Shown: positions 1-10,173 of the stretch, piece by piece
Numbering within the stretch: position 1 is the first letter of the stretch
How the letters are laid out: the number at the start of each line of letters is the position of its first letter
DNA from: Agrococcus sp. Marseille-Q4369
GTDB lineage: Bacteria > Actinomycetota > Actinomycetes > Actinomycetales > Microbacteriaceae
Reading direction: 5' to 3'
NCBI RefSeq assembly: GCF_018308945.1
Contig: NZ_CP070501.1
Coordinates: forward strand, 868,001-932,000
DNA length: 64,000 bases
Position numbers and translations under genes: made by a program
Notes under the pieces: generated by a model
The model's input: only the letters and a program-made list of their open reading frames with translations
What the model was told of the DNA's origin: nothing
The model's database searches: none

Positions 1-1098
1 GAGCCGCTCGAAGCGCTCCTGCACGACCGCCTTCGGCACCTGGTCGGGCATCGTGGCCGCGGGGGTGCCGGGACGGATCGAGTACTGGAACGTGAAGGCC
101 GAGGCGAAGCGCGACGCCTCGACGACGCGCATGGTCTCCTCGAAGTCGTCGTCGGTCTCGCCGGGGAAGCCGACGATGATGTCGGTCGTGATCGCGGCGT
201 GCGGGATGCGCTCGCGCACCTTCTCGAGGATGCCGAGGAACCGCGCGGAGCGGTAGGAGCGTCGCATGGCGCGCAGCACGCGGTCCGAGCCGGACTGGAG
301 CGGCATGTGGAGCTGCGGCATGACCGCGTCGGTCTCCGCCATCGCGTCGATCACGTCGTCGGTGAAGGCGGCGGGATGCGGGCTCGTGAAGCGGACGCGC
401 TCGAGCCCGTCGATCTCACCGGCGGCGCGCAGCAGCTTGCCGAACGCGAGCCGGTCGCCGAACTCGACGCCGTAGGAGTTGACGTTCTGTCCCAGCAGCG
501 TCACCTCGAGCGCGCCGTCGTCGACGAGCGCCTGCACCTCGGCGAGGATCTCGCCCGGGCGACGGTCGCGCTCCTTGCCGCGCAGCGACGGCACGATGCA
601 GAACGTGCACGTGTTGTTGCAGCCGACCGAGATCGACACCCAGCCGGCATAGGTCGACTCGCGCTTGGTCGGGAGCGTCGACGGGAACACCTCGAGCGCC
701 TCGAGGATCTCGACCTCCGCCTCGCCGTTGTGGCGGCTGCGCTCGAGCAGCGCCGGCAGGGAGCCGATGTTGTGGGTGCCGAATACGACGTCGACCCACG
801 GCGCGCGATCGACGATCGTCGCGCGGTCCTTCTGCGCGAGGCAGCCGCCGACGGCGATCTGGAAGCCGGGCCGCTCGCGCTTGGTCTTCGCGAGGTGCCC
901 GAGGTGGCCGTAGAGCTTCTGGTCGGCGTTCTCGCGCACCGCGCACGTGTTGATGACGATGACGTCGGGGCGGCCATCGACGGCCTCGGCGTACCCGGCC
1001 TCCTCGAGCGAGCCGCGGAGGCGCTCGGAGTCGTGCACGTTCATCTGGCACCCGAAGGTCTTCACCTCATAGGTGCGCAGCGCGGAGGTCGTGGACAT
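1..1098 (-). CDS. miaB: MiaB tRNA methylthiotransferase (3' part missing)
   Basis: MiaB adds a methylthio group to N6-isopentenyladenosine at position 37 of tRNAs, using radical SAM chemistry and two Fe-S clusters. The gene starts at ATG 1098 and runs off the window start, so 366 residues are visible and the C-terminal end (TRAM region) is missing. The N-terminal UPF0004 domain shows cysteines near residues 17, 52 and 86. The radical SAM motif C-x3-C-x2-C ([11 protein letters not shown]) lies around residues 158-167. The start follows a TACGCT hexamer by 7 nt, which suggests a leaderless transcript; the GGAGGG in between is too close to the ATG to act as a normal ribosome site. miaB near recX-recA is usual in actinomycetes. 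Identification is secure. Confidence 0.95.
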   Translation of the reverse strand, partial: MSTTSALRTYEVKTFGCQMNVHDSERLRGSLEEAGYAEAVDGRPDVIVINTCAVRENADQKLYGHLGHLAKTKRERPGFQIAVGGCLAQKDRATIVDRAPWVDVVFGTHNIGSLPALLERSRHNGEAEVEILEALEVFPSTLPTKRESTYAGWVSISVGCNNTCTFCIVPSLRGKERDRRPGEILAEVQALVDDGALEVTLLGQNVNSYGVEFGDRLAFGKLLRAAGEIDGLERVRFTSPHPAAFTDDVIDAMAETDAVMPQLHMPLQSGSDRVLRAMRRSYRSARFLGILEKVRERIPHAAITTDIIVGFPGETDDDFEETMRVVEASRFASAFTFQYSIRPGTPAATMPDQVPKAVVQERFERL

Positions 1099-1105
1099 GC
1101 CCTCC

Positions 1106-1111
1106 AGCGTA
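1106..1111 (-). promoter_or_regulatory. -10 element of miaB (leaderless type)
   Basis: TACGCT on the minus strand ends 7 nt before the miaB ATG, so transcription would begin at or next to the start codon. No -35 was assigned. Confidence 0.45.
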
Positions 1112-1135
1112 CCGAGCGGCGACCGCCCCGAAGCG

Positions 1136-1573
1136 TCAGTCCTGCGTGGCCGTGAGCGTGTAGCTGCTGCCGTTCGTGCCCTCGCCCGAGAGGTCCATCC
1201 GACCGTCCTGGGCGGTGCCGGAGACGGTCAGGTCGAACTCGCCCTCCTCGAGGCCCGTGATCGTGACGGTGAGGTCGGACGAGTCGCCCTCCCACACGTC
1301 CTGCGGGAAGTCGTACTGCGCGTCCGAGTCGCCCCACGTCGTGATGTCGACGGTGCCGTCGGCGTTGAGCGTGAACCCGAAGGGCGCGACGACGCCGTCG
1401 ATGGCGCCCGTCCACGAGGTGTCGTCGAGGCTCTCCGCCGCCGAGCTGCCGGAGCCGTTGCCGGTGTCGGTGTCGTTGCCCGGCGCTGCGGGCGGCATCT
1501 GGATGCAGCCCGTGAGCGCGAGGAGGGAGGCGGCGGCGAGCGCCGGGACGGTGATGAGCTTGGTGGTCTTCAT
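1136..1573 (-). CDS. small secreted lipoprotein
   Basis: A 145-residue protein with a lipoprotein signal peptide: positively charged start (MKTTK), hydrophobic core, and lipobox LTGC with the lipidated cysteine at residue 22. A Ser/Gly/Asp-rich linker follows (about 30-48), then a roughly 95-residue domain rich in Thr, Asp and Gly that looks like a beta-structured extracytoplasmic domain. It should be anchored to the outer face of the membrane. I do not recognise the domain family. The gene lies alone between recX and miaB, with its own TAGATT -10 hexamer 6 nt before the ATG. Function unknown. Confidence 0.85.
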   Translation of the reverse strand: MKTTKLITVPALAAASLLALTGCIQMPPAAPGNDTDTGNGSGSSAAESLDDTSWTGAIDGVVAPFGFTLNADGTVDITTWGDSDAQYDFPQDVWEGDSSDLTVTITGLEEGEFDLTVSGTAQDGRMDLSGEGTNGSSYTLTATQD

Positions 1574-1579
1574 GCGCTC

Positions 1580-1585
1580 AATCTA
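1580..1585 (-). promoter_or_regulatory. -10 element of the lipoprotein gene at 1136-1573
   Basis: TAGATT on the minus strand lies 6 nt before the ATG at 1573, matching the leaderless pattern seen across the window. Confidence 0.45.
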
Positions 1586-1640
1586 TCGCTCAGCCATGAG
1601 CCGGATGCTGACCCTCGACCCGGAGCGGCTGCCGTGCTGG

Positions 1641-2303
1641 TCAGCGGAAGCGCGGCCCACTGGGCCGCGAGCGCTCGATCGCGAGGCGCACGGCGCCACC
1701 GCTGAACCCGCGCCGCTGCAGCCAGCCGGCGAGCCGTCGCTCGGCTGTCTCATCGTCGAGCGATCCTATGCGACGCCGCCGGTCGGCGGCCGCATCGATC
1801 GCGCGCTGCAGCTCGTCGTCGCGGTCCGGCTCGTCGAGCACGGCGGGGTCGAGGCCGCGCTGGCGCAGCGCCGCGGCGATCCCGCGCTCGCCGAGCTGCT
1901 TGCGCTCGCGGAGGCGCTCTGCCTCGTCGCGCGCGAGCTGCTCGTCGTCGAGGTAGCGCTCGTCGACGAGCCGGTCGAGCACCGCCGCGCGCACGTCGGG
2001 CTCGACGTCGCGCTTCGCGAGCGCCCGGTCGAGCTCGAGGCGGCTCGCGCCGCGTCGGCCGAGGGCTCGCAGCGCGATCGCTCGCGCCGCCTCCTCGTCG
2101 ATCGGCTCGAGCGGCGCGCCGTCGTCATCTCGCTCCCCGGCGCGGCCGCGCGAGCCCCCGCCGGAGCGGCCGCGCGAGCCGCGCCGCGAAGCGCCGGGCC
2201 CAGCGGGCGCCTCGGCCTCGGGCTGGTCGCCGGTGCGCTCGTCGCGCCCGGCGATCCAGCTCGAGAGCTCGGTGACCCCGGCGAGCCGGTCAGCGTCGCT
2301 CAC
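1641..2303 (-). CDS. recX: RecX, regulator of RecA
   Basis: RecX binds RecA and RecA filaments and limits recombinase activity. The 220-residue product has a charged, Gly/Arg/Ser-rich N-terminal third (about 20-65). The helical RecX repeats follow, with typical motifs such as [29 protein letters not shown] and [12 protein letters not shown]. It starts at a GTG whose first bases overlap the recA stop codon (GTGA, 4 bp), so the two are co-transcribed and probably translationally coupled, as in other actinomycetes. It should share SOS control with recA. Confidence 0.93.
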   Translation of the reverse strand: MSDADRLAGVTELSSWIAGRDERTGDQPEAEAPAGPGASRRGSRGRSGGGSRGRAGERDDDGAPLEPIDEEAARAIALRALGRRGASRLELDRALAKRDVEPDVRAAVLDRLVDERYLDDEQLARDEAERLRERKQLGERGIAAALRQRGLDPAVLDEPDRDDELQRAIDAAADRRRRIGSLDDETAERRLAGWLQRRGFSGGAVRLAIERSRPSGPRFR

Positions 2304-3358
2304 GCGCCCTGGCGCTCCTGCCGGCGCGCGTCGAGCGACTCGACGCCCGCTTCGGGCGCCGCGGCGCCGATGCCGAGCTTGCCCAGGATCTGCCGCTCGA
2401 TCGAGCCCGCGATGTCGGGGTTGTCGAGCAGGAACTGGCGTGCCTTCTCCTTGCCCTGGCCGAGCTGGTCGCCGTCGTAGGTGTACCAGGCGCCGGACTT
2501 GCGGACGATGCCGTGCTCGACGCCGAAGTCGATGAGGCTGCCCTCGCGGGAGATGCCGACGCCGTAGAGGATGTCGAACTCGGCCTGCTTGAACGGCGGC
2601 GCCATCTTGTTCTTGACGACCTTGACGCGCGTGCGGTTGCCGACCGCGTCGGCACCGTCCTTGAGCGTCTCGATGCGGCGGATGTCGAGGCGCACCGAGG
2701 CGTAGAACTTGAGCGCCTTGCCGCCCGCGGTCGTCTCGGGGCTGCCGAAGAAGACGCCGATCTTCTCGCGCAGCTGGTTGATGAAGATCATCGTCGTGCC
2801 GGTCTGGTTGAGACCGCCGGTGAGCTTGCGGAGCGCTTGCGACATGAGGCGCGCCTGGAGGCCGACGTGGCTGTCGCCCATCTCGCCCTCGATCTCGGCG
2901 CGCGGCACGAGCGCCGCGACGGAGTCGATGACGATGATGTCGATCGAGCCGGAGCGGATGAGCATGTCGGCGATCTCGAGCGCCTGCTCACCGGTGTCGG
3001 GCTGGGAGACGAGCAGCGAGTCGATGTCGACGCCGAGCTTCTTGGCGTACTCGGGGTCGAGCGCGTGCTCGGCGTCGATGAACGCCGCGATGCCGCCGCC
3101 CCGCTGCGCGTTGGCGATCGCGTGGAGCGTCAGCGTCGTCTTTCCCGACGACTCGGGGCCGTAGATCTCGATGATGCGCCCGCGGGGCAGGCCGCCGATG
3201 CCGAGCGCGGCGTCGAGGGCGATCGAGCCCGTCGGGATGATCTCGACGGGCGCGCGTTCCTCGCTGCCGAGGCGCATGACGGACCCCTTGCCGAACTGAC
3301 GGTCGATCTGCGCGAGCGCCGCCTCGAGCGACTTGTCGCGGTCTGCGGGTGTGGGCAT
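2300..3358 (-). CDS. recA: RecA recombinase
   Basis: RecA is the ATP-dependent strand-exchange protein and the SOS co-protease. The 352-residue protein shows the Walker A motif GPESSGKTT (about 67-75), a Walker B strand ([12 protein letters not shown]), the L2 region and the conserved [11 protein letters not shown] segment. I chose ATG 3358 over an upstream in-frame start at 3412 because GGAAGG sits about 8 nt before it and the product begins where the family does ([15 protein letters not shown]). recX overlaps its stop codon. A LexA-type box lies about 117 bp upstream, so damage induction is expected. Confidence 0.98.
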   Translation of the reverse strand: MPTPADRDKSLEAALAQIDRQFGKGSVMRLGSEERAPVEIIPTGSIALDAALGIGGLPRGRIIEIYGPESSGKTTLTLHAIANAQRGGGIAAFIDAEHALDPEYAKKLGVDIDSLLVSQPDTGEQALEIADMLIRSGSIDIIVIDSVAALVPRAEIEGEMGDSHVGLQARLMSQALRKLTGGLNQTGTTMIFINQLREKIGVFFGSPETTAGGKALKFYASVRLDIRRIETLKDGADAVGNRTRVKVVKNKMAPPFKQAEFDILYGVGISREGSLIDFGVEHGIVRKSGAWYTYDGDQLGQGKEKARQFLLDNPDIAGSIERQILGKLGIGAAAPEAGVESLDARRQERQGA

Positions 3359-3474
3359 GTGCTTGCCTTCCGTTTCGGTGATGGCGCTCACGCTACGTCG
3401 GGCCGCTGACATGCGAGCGACCCCGGTCCCGGCCTGTGGACAGTCCCGTCGAGCACCCTCAGCCTACGCGCGGA

Positions 3475-3490
3475 TCGAACGCATCTTCGA
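3475..3490 (-). promoter_or_regulatory. LexA/SOS box upstream of recA
   Basis: The 16-bp near-palindrome TCGAAC-N4-CTTCGA (read on the plus strand) differs by one base from the actinobacterial/Bacillus-type LexA consensus TCGAAC-N4-GTTCGA. It lies about 117 bp upstream of the recA start and just downstream of the DUF3046 stop. That LexA binds here is inference from sequence and position; no lexA gene is in the window. Confidence 0.7.
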
Positions 3491-3516
3491 ACGATCCCGC
3501 GGCGTGTCGCGATGCG

Positions 3517-3738
3517 TCAGCGACGCGCCTCGCGGACGCCGCGGCCGTGGCGCCGCGCGACGGGCACGTCCTTCGCGTCGCAGATCGCCTGCCAGACCTG
3601 GCGCGGCGGGACGCCGTCGGCGAGGGCGACCGCACCCGTGCGACCGCCGAGGCTCGAGAGCGTCGTGTCCTCCATCAGCACCGCCCCGAGCGAGCCGAAC
3701 TCCTCCTCGAGCGCGAGCTGCAGCTCGCTAGCCCGCAT
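3517..3738 (-). CDS. DUF3046 family protein
   Basis: A 73-residue protein of the DUF3046 family, which is typically encoded just upstream of recA in actinomycetes. The visible signature is the acidic helix around EEEFG followed by LGGRT, ALADGVPPRQVW and CDAMDVP-like residues (here AICDAKDVPVARR). Its molecular function is unknown. The ATG at 3738 lies 10 bp after the stop codon of the ClgR-like gene, so the two probably form an operon. The SOS box lies after its stop codon and should therefore act on recA rather than on this gene. Confidence 0.85.
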   Translation of the reverse strand: MRASELQLALEEEFGSLGAVLMEDTTLSSLGGRTGAVALADGVPPRQVWQAICDAKDVPVARRHGRGVREARR

Positions 3739-3748
3739 CCGCCGGCTC

Positions 3749-4078
3749 TCAGCGCACCGCGGAGTCGAACTCCGCGACGAGGTCGTCGGGCAGCGTGTCG
3801 GGCACGGTCGCGCCGATGCGGTCGAGCTCGTGGTAGCCGAGGCCCTCGAGCACCGCGAGGCGGTCGCCCACCTCGTGCAGCACGCTCGAGAGCGGCACGT
3901 CGAGCGCTTCGGCGACCGACGCGAGGATCTCGCTCGAGGCCTCCTTCTGGCCCCGCTCGACCTCGCTGAGGTATCCGAGGGCGACCGAGGCGCGGGAGGC
4001 GACCTGGCGCAGGGTACGGCCCTGACGCAGGCGCACATCGCGCAGCACGTCGCCGATCTCCTGTCGAACCAGCACCAT
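3749..4078 (-). CDS. clgR: ClgR-like XRE-family transcriptional regulator
   Basis: A 109-residue DNA-binding protein with a helix-turn-helix near its N-terminus (about residues 22-50: TLRQVASRASVALGYLSEVERG). Sequence and neighbourhood (next to pgsA-cinA) match ClgR, the actinobacterial activator of clp protease and other proteolysis and stress genes. ATG 4078 is preferred over a GTG at 4093 because a strong AGGGGGAG ribosome site lies directly before it, inside the longer reading frame. The C-terminal part (DTLPDDLVAEFDSAVR) may be the conditional degradation tail expected for ClgR, which is inference. Confidence 0.85.
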   Translation of the reverse strand: MVLVRQEIGDVLRDVRLRQGRTLRQVASRASVALGYLSEVERGQKEASSEILASVAEALDVPLSSVLHEVGDRLAVLEGLGYHELDRIGATVPDTLPDDLVAEFDSAVR

Positions 4079-4194
4079 GGTCTCCCCCTTCACCGTGGAT
4101 GCATCATGCTAGCCGCAGCTTGCCTGCGTGCCGCTCGATGCCTACGACCTGTGACAACGCAACGCTCCCACCGCGCATTCCGAGGGAGCACTCC

Positions 4195-4731
4195 TCAGCC
4201 CTTGGATTCGCTGTGCATCACGAGGTCGGTGCGCTCGAGCGCGGCGTCGAGCTCCCTGAGCGCCGCGAGCAGCGCCGCCTCGCGCACCTGCTCGCGATCG
4301 CCCGGCTCGAAGTGGGAGGAGGCGTGCGAGTGGAGCCCGTCGACCGTCTCGACCTCGATGCCGATGTGGAACTCGCCCGGCGCGTGGTCGTCCTGCGCTC
4401 CAGGACCCGCGACGCCCGTCGTGCCCAGGCCGATCGTGCAGTCGCTCCGGTCGAGCGCGGCGAGGCGGCGCACGCCGCGCGCCATCCAGATGGCGACGTC
4501 GGGGTCGACCGGTCCTCGCTCCTCGAGCAGGTCGGTCGGCACACGCAGCACCTGCTCCTTCATCTCGGTCGCGTACGCGACGACGCCGAGGCGCAGCACG
4601 ACCGACGCCCCCGGCGTGCGCACGAGCGTCTCGGCGACGAGCCCGCCCGTGAGCGACTCCGCGACCGCGATCGAGATCCCCCGCGCCGCGGCTCGCGCGA
4701 CGATCCAGCCCGACAGCTCCAAAGCATCCAT
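4195..4731 (-). CDS. cinA: CinA-family nicotinamide-nucleotide amidohydrolase domain protein
   Basis: A 178-residue protein made only of the C-terminal CinA domain, as is usual in this part of actinomycete genomes. The family (PncC) deamidates NMN to nicotinate mononucleotide in pyridine nucleotide recycling. Hallmarks are SIAVAESLTGGLVAETL near residue 20 and GTTGVAGPG near residue 105. The N-terminal competence-damage domain is absent. Its ATG overlaps the pgsA stop codon by one base (TGATG), so it is translationally linked to pgsA. The assignment of NMN deamidase activity rests on the family only. Confidence 0.9.
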   Translation of the reverse strand: MDALELSGWIVARAAARGISIAVAESLTGGLVAETLVRTPGASVVLRLGVVAYATEMKEQVLRVPTDLLEERGPVDPDVAIWMARGVRRLAALDRSDCTIGLGTTGVAGPGAQDDHAPGEFHIGIEVETVDGLHSHASSHFEPGDREQVREAALLAALRELDAALERTDLVMHSESKG

Positions 4732-5330
4732 CAACTGCTCCTCCACGCGTGCCAGACGAACTCGAGTCCCGAGTAGATCGTGAGCGCGACCGCGATCGTC
4801 ATCGTGACGACGCACGCCCACACGCCCCACTCGCCCACCCACGCCTGCAGCGGCAGGAGCGCGAGCGGCAGCGCGATCCCCTGCGCCATGGTCTTCGCCT
4901 TGCCCGCCCAGTCGGCGGCGATCACGGTGCGGCTCGAGACGATGAGCCGGTAGAGCGTGATGCCCCACTCGCGCACGAGCACGACGATCGTGATCCACCA
5001 CGGCAGCTCGCCGAGCACCGAGAGCACGACCAACGCGCTCGAGGTGATCGCCTTGTCGGCGATCGGGTCGATGAGCTTGCCGAAGTCGGTCACGAGCCCG
5101 CGGTCGCGAGCGATGCGCCCGTCGACGAAGTCGGTCGCGATGAGCACCGCGAACAGCACCGCCGCGAGCGTGCGCACGAGGCCCGGCTCGGGGTTCGAGA
5201 GCGCGACGACGACGAAGACCGGGGTGAGCAGGATGCGCACGACCGAGATGAGGTTCGGCACGCTCGCGACGCTCGCGGGCTCATCGCCCCTGCGCCACAC
5301 GCGCCCGCGCCACGGGCTCAGGATCGCCAT
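4731..5330 (-). CDS. pgsA: CDP-diacylglycerol-glycerol-3-phosphate 3-phosphatidyltransferase
   Basis: A 199-residue membrane enzyme of the CDP-alcohol phosphatidyltransferase family. It makes phosphatidylglycerol phosphate from CDP-diacylglycerol and glycerol 3-phosphate. The full catalytic signature D-x2-DG-x2-AR-x8-G-x3-D-x3-D is visible around residues 67-93 (DFVDGRIAR, then G, D and D). Several hydrophobic helices surround it. The start is supported by a TAGCCT hexamer 6 nt upstream, suggesting a leaderless mRNA. Position next to cinA and clgR is the conserved actinomycete arrangement. Confidence 0.93.
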   Translation of the reverse strand: MAILSPWRGRVWRRGDEPASVASVPNLISVVRILLTPVFVVVALSNPEPGLVRTLAAVLFAVLIATDFVDGRIARDRGLVTDFGKLIDPIADKAITSSALVVLSVLGELPWWITIVVLVREWGITLYRLIVSSRTVIAADWAGKAKTMAQGIALPLALLPLQAWVGEWGVWACVVTMTIAVALTIYSGLEFVWHAWRSS

Positions 5331-5336
5331 GCTGGG

Positions 5337-5342
5337 AGGCTA
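5337..5342 (-). promoter_or_regulatory. -10 element of pgsA
   Basis: TAGCCT on the minus strand ends 6 nt before the pgsA ATG at 5330, matching the leaderless pattern. Confidence 0.45.
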
Positions 5343-5376
5343 CTCGGCCCACCTGAAGCGTGCCCTGGCACGCGGC

Positions 5377-8202
5377 TCAGTCGCGGCCGGTGAGCGACCA
5401 CGCGTCGTCGTCGCCCTCGGCCTCGACGGCCTCGAGCCCGTCGCGGTTGACCTCGTCGAAGGGGTCGCTGTAGCGGTCGTCGGTCTCGACCCACGCGCCC
5501 TCGTCGTCGTCGGATGCGTCGGGCGACTCGAGCGCGCTCGGCGCCGGCCGCTCCACGGCTGCCGGCGAGGCGTCCGCGGGCGACGCGGCCGCGGCGGGCG
5601 CCGGCCCCTCGCCGCGCAGCGACGCGAGCACGGCCGCGAGCCCCTCCGGCGGCACGAGCACGTCGCGCGCCTTCGATCCCTCCGAGGGTCCGACGATCTC
5701 GCGCGACTCCATGAGGTCCATGAGCCGGCCGGCCTTCGCGAAGCCGACGCGGAGCTTCCGCTGCAGCATCGAGGTCGAGCCGAACTGGGTCGAGATGACG
5801 AGCTCGGCTGCCGCGCACAGGTCGTCGAGGTCGTCGCCGATGTCGGCGTCGATCTCGCGCTTCTGCGCGGTCTCCTCGACGTCGTCGCGGTACTCGGGGC
5901 GCGCCTGGCCGGTGACGTGCTGCACGACGCGCTGGATCTCGGCCTCGTCGACCCACGCGCCCTGCACGCGCATCGCCTTGTTGGCGCCCATCGGCAGGAA
6001 GAGCCCGTCGCCCTGGCCGATGAGCTTGTCGGCGCCGGGCTGGTCGAGGATGACGCGCGAGTCGGTGACGCTCGAGACGGCGAACGCGAATCGGCTCGGC
6101 ACGTTGGCCTTGATGAGGCCCGTGACGACGTCGACGGAGGGCCGCTGCGTCGCGAGCACGAGGTGGATGCCCGCGGCCCGCGCGAGCTGCGTGATGCGCA
6201 CGATCGAGTCCTCGACGTCGCGCGGCGCGACCATCATGAGGTCGGCGAGCTCGTCGACGACGACGAGCAGGTACGGGTAGGGCTTGAGCGTGCGCTGGCT
6301 CCCGGCGGGGAGCACGATCTCGTCGGCGCGCACCGCCTTGTTGAAGTCGTCGATGTGCTTGTAGCCGAACGACGCGAGGTCGTCGTACCGCATGTCCATC
6401 TCCTTCACGACCCACTGCAGCGCCTCGGCGGCCTTCTTCGGGTTCGTGATGATGGGAGTGATGAGGTGCGGCACGCCCTGGTAGGCGGTCAGCTCGACGC
6501 GCTTCGGGTCGACGAGCACCATGCGCACCTCGGCGGGCGTCGCGCGCATGAGCAGGCTCGTGATCATCGAGTTGACGAACGACGACTTCCCCGAGCCGGT
6601 CGAGCCGGCCACGAGCAGGTGCGGCATCTTCGCGAGGTTCGCGACGACGTAGCCGCCCTCGACGTCCTTGCCGATGCCGATCGTCATCGGGTGCTTGGAG
6701 TCGGCGGCGGCGCGCGAGCGCAGCACGTCGCCGAGCTTGACCGTCTCGCGGTCCGGGTTCGGGATCTCGATGCCGATCGCCGACTTGCCCGGGATGGGCG
6801 AGAGGATGCGCACCTCGTTCGACGCGACGGCGTACGAGAGGTTCTTCGACAGCGCGGTCACGCGCTCGACCTTGACGCCCGGCGCGACCTCGATCTCGTA
6901 GCGCGTGACCGTCGGCCCGCGCGAGAAGCCCGTGACTCGCGCGTCGACGTTGAACGAGCCGAGCACCTGGGTGATCGCCGCGACGATCTCGTCGTTGGCC
7001 GCCGAGCGCGCCTTGGGCGGGTCGCCCTGCGCGAGCGAGGCGATCGACGGCAGCCGGTAGGGGCGCTGCGCGACGGCGGGCGCCGCCGCGATCGGCTCGG
7101 CCGGCGCGTCGAGCGCGACCTCGCCGGTGTGCTTCCGCATGGCCGCCTCGGCCTGCTCGAGCGACTCGAGCACGGCGGTCGCGTACTCCTCGTGCTCGTC
7201 GTCGGCGACCTCCGGCAGCGGCTCGGGGGTCGTCGCGGGCACCGCGACCGCCTCGGCGTCGACGCGCGTCGTCGGCTGCTCGCGGTCGATCATCACGGGG
7301 GTGTCGTAGGCGGGATCGACCTCGCGGCCGGTCGCGTTGCGGCGCCAGAACGGCAGCGAGCCGGTGCCCGACTCGATCGAGTCGCCCTCGATCGGCTCCT
7401 CCTCGGCCGCCTCGGCCTTCGCGAGCTCCTTCGCCTCGCGGCGAGCGCGGCGGGCCTCCTCGCGCTCCTCGGGCGTGCCGGTCTCGATGCCGAAGAGGTA
7501 GCCGTAGAGGTCGGTGAGCCGCTCGGGGATGCGGGTCGGGGGCGTGCGGGTGATGACGAGCACCGCGAGCGCGGCGACGAGGCCGCAGACGATGCCGGCA
7601 CCGATCGGCGTCATCAGCGCCGCGAGCGGCGCGGCGGCGACCCAGCCGAGGATGCCGCCCGCGTCGGCGAGCGCGGGCATGCCGAGCGACGCATCCGGCA
7701 TCCCGAGCAGCACGTGGCACAGACCGGCGACGGAGATGAGCAGCAGCGCGATGCCGACGCCGACGCGGCCGTTGTCGCTCACCGAGGCCGGGTGGCGGAA
7801 CATCCACAGCGCGAGGAGCACGAAGACGACCGGCAGCGCGATCGCGACCTGGCCGAAGAGCCCGCCCCACGTGTAGGCGGAGATGGCCTGCGCGACCGCG
7901 TTGGCCGGCAGGATCCACTCGACGACCGCGCCGAGCACCGCGAGGATCGTGAGCAGGAAGGGCACGCCGTCGCGGCGCTCCTCCTTCGCGAGCGACTCGC
8001 GGCCGAAGACGCGCGCCGCACCGCCCGTCGCGTGCGCGAGGCCCATCCACGCGCGCTGCGCGAGGCCGGGGCCGTCGTCCTCGAACACGGGCTGCGCCTT
8101 CGTCGACCGGGCCGCCCGGTGCACCTTCGTGGTCGCGGAGGTCGACGTGCCGGTCGAGCGCCCGCGCGGGGACGGCTTGGTCGACTTGGTGCTCGTGGCC
8201 AT
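5377..8202 (-). CDS. ftsK: FtsK/SpoIIIE DNA translocase
   Basis: A 941-residue septal DNA pump that clears and resolves chromosomes during division. Domain order: a basic N-terminal tail ([14 protein letters not shown]), about four membrane helices (roughly 75-215), a charged linker rich in Glu and Ala (about 240-385), the alpha/beta motor domain and a winged-helix gamma domain. The motor has Walker [11 protein letters not shown] and the following [13 protein letters not shown] region. The gamma domain is [24 protein letters not shown], about 825-850. An acidic C-terminal extension of about 80 residues follows the gamma domain. ATG 8202 is chosen over a GTG 9 bp upstream because TAGGGT lies 7 nt before it. 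Confidence 0.97.
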   Translation of the reverse strand: MATSTKSTKPSPRGRSTGTSTSATTKVHRAARSTKAQPVFEDDGPGLAQRAWMGLAHATGGAARVFGRESLAKEERRDGVPFLLTILAVLGAVVEWILPANAVAQAISAYTWGGLFGQVAIALPVVFVLLALWMFRHPASVSDNGRVGVGIALLLISVAGLCHVLLGMPDASLGMPALADAGGILGWVAAAPLAALMTPIGAGIVCGLVAALAVLVITRTPPTRIPERLTDLYGYLFGIETGTPEEREEARRARREAKELAKAEAAEEEPIEGDSIESGTGSLPFWRRNATGREVDPAYDTPVMIDREQPTTRVDAEAVAVPATTPEPLPEVADDEHEEYATAVLESLEQAEAAMRKHTGEVALDAPAEPIAAAPAVAQRPYRLPSIASLAQGDPPKARSAANDEIVAAITQVLGSFNVDARVTGFSRGPTVTRYEIEVAPGVKVERVTALSKNLSYAVASNEVRILSPIPGKSAIGIEIPNPDRETVKLGDVLRSRAAADSKHPMTIGIGKDVEGGYVVANLAKMPHLLVAGSTGSGKSSFVNSMITSLLMRATPAEVRMVLVDPKRVELTAYQGVPHLITPIITNPKKAAEALQWVVKEMDMRYDDLASFGYKHIDDFNKAVRADEIVLPAGSQRTLKPYPYLLVVVDELADLMMVAPRDVEDSIVRITQLARAAGIHLVLATQRPSVDVVTGLIKANVPSRFAFAVSSVTDSRVILDQPGADKLIGQGDGLFLPMGANKAMRVQGAWVDEAEIQRVVQHVTGQARPEYRDDVEETAQKREIDADIGDDLDDLCAAAELVISTQFGSTSMLQRKLRVGFAKAGRLMDLMESREIVGPSEGSKARDVLVPPEGLAAVLASLRGEGPAPAAAASPADASPAAVERPAPSALESPDASDDDEGAWVETDDRYSDPFDEVNRDGLEAVEAEGDDDAWSLTGRD

Positions 8203-8209
8203 GGCCGAC

Positions 8210-8215
8210 ACCCTA
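8210..8215 (-). promoter_or_regulatory. -10 element of ftsK
   Basis: TAGGGT on the minus strand ends 7 nt before ATG 8202. It supports this start over the in-frame GTG at 8211, which would lie inside the hexamer. Confidence 0.5.
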
Positions 8216-8251
8216 GATGCCGGCGCCCACGAGCGGCCGGAGGCGCTCCGC

Positions 8252-9469
8252 TCAGAAGCGGATGGCCTCGATCACCTTCGAGCGGACGGCGATCGTCGCG
8301 GGCACGCTGCCCGCGAGCGCGCCGACGGCCGCGGCGACCACGAGCCCCGTGACGGCGGCCGACATCGGGAAGCCCGGCAGCACCATGCCGCCGACGCCCT
8401 GCGTGAGCGCGTCCTGCACGATCGGCAGCCGGTAGGCGAAGATGCACACCGCGATGCCGATCGTGCCGGCGACGACGGTGCCGACGACCGACTCGAGCAT
8501 GACTGCGACGAAGATGCGGGTGCGCGACGCCCCGAAGGCGCGGCGGATGCCGAGCTCGCGCACGCGCTGCCGGATCGAGACGACGGCGACGGTCACGAGC
8601 CCGAGCGCGCCGAGCAGCAGGATGACGGCGGCGGTGCCGACGAGCGTGAGCTGCAGCGGCAGCAGCGGGTCATAGCCGTCGTCGAACGACTGCCAGTCGC
8701 TGCGGTTGCCGTCGACCATCGCGCCCGGGAGCGCCCCGCGCAGATCCTGCCGCAGCATCCGCACGCCCTCCTCGGCAGTCTCCTCCGGCACCCACGCCTC
8801 GAGCTGGAACGAGACCCCGAAGCTCATCGGGTCGGTCTCGGCGATGCGCACCACGTCGCGCGGCAGCATCCACGCCTGCGGCCAGTCGTCGCCGAGCCCC
8901 CGATCGACGAGGCCGACGACGACCGCGGTCGTGCCGCCGAGCTCGATCGTGCGGTGCGCCTCCATGCCCCCGCCGCCGAGCGCGTCGAGCACGCCGCGAT
9001 TGACGACGACCGCCGGGGCGAGGCGGGCGCGATCGCTCTCGACGAGGAACCGGCCCTCCGCGACCGGCAGGTGCCGCAGGATCGCCCAGTCGGGGTCGAC
9101 GCCCGCGAGCTCGACCTGCTGCGGACCGCCGAGCCCGACCAGGGTCGCCCCGGTGTTCGTCGTCGCGCTCGCGAAGTCGATGCTGTAGCGCTCGACCGCG
9201 GTCTCGATGGCGTCGAGCGTCGCGCCCGGATCGCCGCCGGGCGTGCCGTCGGCGGAGCCCTCCTGGATCCACATGCTGATCGTGGCGGCGCGGCCGGTCT
9301 GCGCCTCCATCGACGTCAGCAGCGTCGAGCGGGCGAGGTCGCCGAGGGCGACGGATGCGGTGAGCGCGGCGATCGCGACCGTCACGCCGATGAGGCTCAT
9401 GAGCACGCGGCCGCGGTGGATGCGCAGCTCGGTCCAGGCGTCCTGGATCGCGGCGACGACGTCGGTCAC
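8252..9469 (-). CDS. MacB-like ABC transporter permease
   Basis: A 405-residue permease of the MacB/FtsX type. An N-terminal membrane helix (about 15-40) is followed by a large extracytoplasmic domain (about 45-275). Three C-terminal helices follow (about 285-395), with the conserved [16 protein letters not shown] coupling segment between the first two. Such proteins transmit ATP hydrolysis mechanically across the membrane rather than moving substrate through a classic channel. It starts at GTG 9469, overlapping the stop of the ATPase gene by 4 bp, and is the last gene of a three-gene export operon. Substrate unknown; antibiotics or peptides are typical for the family. Confidence 0.88.
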   Translation of the reverse strand: MTDVVAAIQDAWTELRIHRGRVLMSLIGVTVAIAALTASVALGDLARSTLLTSMEAQTGRAATISMWIQEGSADGTPGGDPGATLDAIETAVERYSIDFASATTNTGATLVGLGGPQQVELAGVDPDWAILRHLPVAEGRFLVESDRARLAPAVVVNRGVLDALGGGGMEAHRTIELGGTTAVVVGLVDRGLGDDWPQAWMLPRDVVRIAETDPMSFGVSFQLEAWVPEETAEEGVRMLRQDLRGALPGAMVDGNRSDWQSFDDGYDPLLPLQLTLVGTAAVILLLGALGLVTVAVVSIRQRVRELGIRRAFGASRTRIFVAVMLESVVGTVVAGTIGIAVCIFAYRLPIVQDALTQGVGGMVLPGFPMSAAVTGLVVAAAVGALAGSVPATIAVRSKVIEAIRF

Positions 9470-10173
9470 GAGAGCGCTCCCGCCGCCGGCTCGAGCGCGT
9501 GGAGCCGCCCGTCGGCGAGCCGCAGCACGCGTCGCGCGCGAGCGGCGACCGCGAGGTCGTGCGTGATGGTCACGAGCGCGGCTCCGGCCTCGGTCGCGAC
9601 CTCGTCGAGCAGGTCCATCGTGCGCGAGCCGGTCTCGATGTCGAGCGCTCCGGTCGGCTCGTCGGCGAGGATGAGCCGCGGCCGGCGCACGAGCGCCCGG
9701 GCGATCGCGACGCGCTGCTGCTCGCCGCCGGAGAGATTCGTGGCCCTCGTGTCGAGGCGGTGCCCGAGCCCCACGCGCTGCAGCATCTCGCGCGCCAGGT
9801 GGGCGCGCTGCCAGTAGCGGCGGCCCGCGCCGTAGTGGAGCGGCACGGCGACGTTCTCGGCCGCCGTGAGCCCCTCGATGAGGTTGAACTGCTGGAAGAC
9901 GAAGCCGACGCTCGCGCCTCGCAGCCGGTCGCGCGCGCGGGCGCCCATGAGCGCGACCGGCTCGCCGTCGAGCTCGACGGCCCCGGTCGTCGGCTGGTCG
10001 ATGAGCCCGAGGATGTTGAGCAGGGTCGACTTGCCCGAGCCGGAGCGGCCGACGATCGAGACGCGGTCCCCCGGCGCGACGTCGAGGTCGATGCCGCGGA
10101 GGATCTGCAGCGCGGGCCCGTCGATCGTCGCGAACTGGCGCGTGACGTCGCGCAGGCGAAGGAGCGGCACCAT
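9466..10173 (-). CDS. MacB/LolD-like ABC transporter ATP-binding protein
   Basis: A 235-residue ATPase with Walker A GRSGSGKST (about 42-50), Q-loop VFQQFN (about 92-97), ABC signature LSGGEQQRVAIARAL (about 147-161), Walker B LILADEPTG and the H-loop histidine (ITHD). It belongs to the MacB/LolD/FtsE class that pairs with FtsX-type permeases, which fits the next gene. Its ATG shares one base with the stop codon of the membrane fusion protein gene (TGATG), so all three should be translated together. Confidence 0.93.
   Translation of the reverse strand: MVPLLRLRDVTRQFATIDGPALQILRGIDLDVAPGDRVSIVGRSGSGKSTLLNILGLIDQPTTGAVELDGEPVALMGARARDRLRGASVGFVFQQFNLIEGLTAAENVAVPLHYGAGRRYWQRAHLAREMLQRVGLGHRLDTRATNLSGGEQQRVAIARALVRRPRLILADEPTGALDIETGSRTMDLLDEVATEAGAALVTITHDLAVAARARRVLRLADGRLHALEPAAGALS

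Noticed and set aside
3749-4195. A ClgR operator upstream of clgR
   Set aside because: I could not match a ClgR consensus with enough confidence in the roughly 115 bp upstream.
4957-8352. A 1131-codon open frame on the plus strand antisense to pgsA and ftsK
   Set aside because: It is composed of Arg/Asp/Val/Leu-rich repetitive sequence caused by high GC in the third codon position, and it runs across two conserved genes on the other strand.
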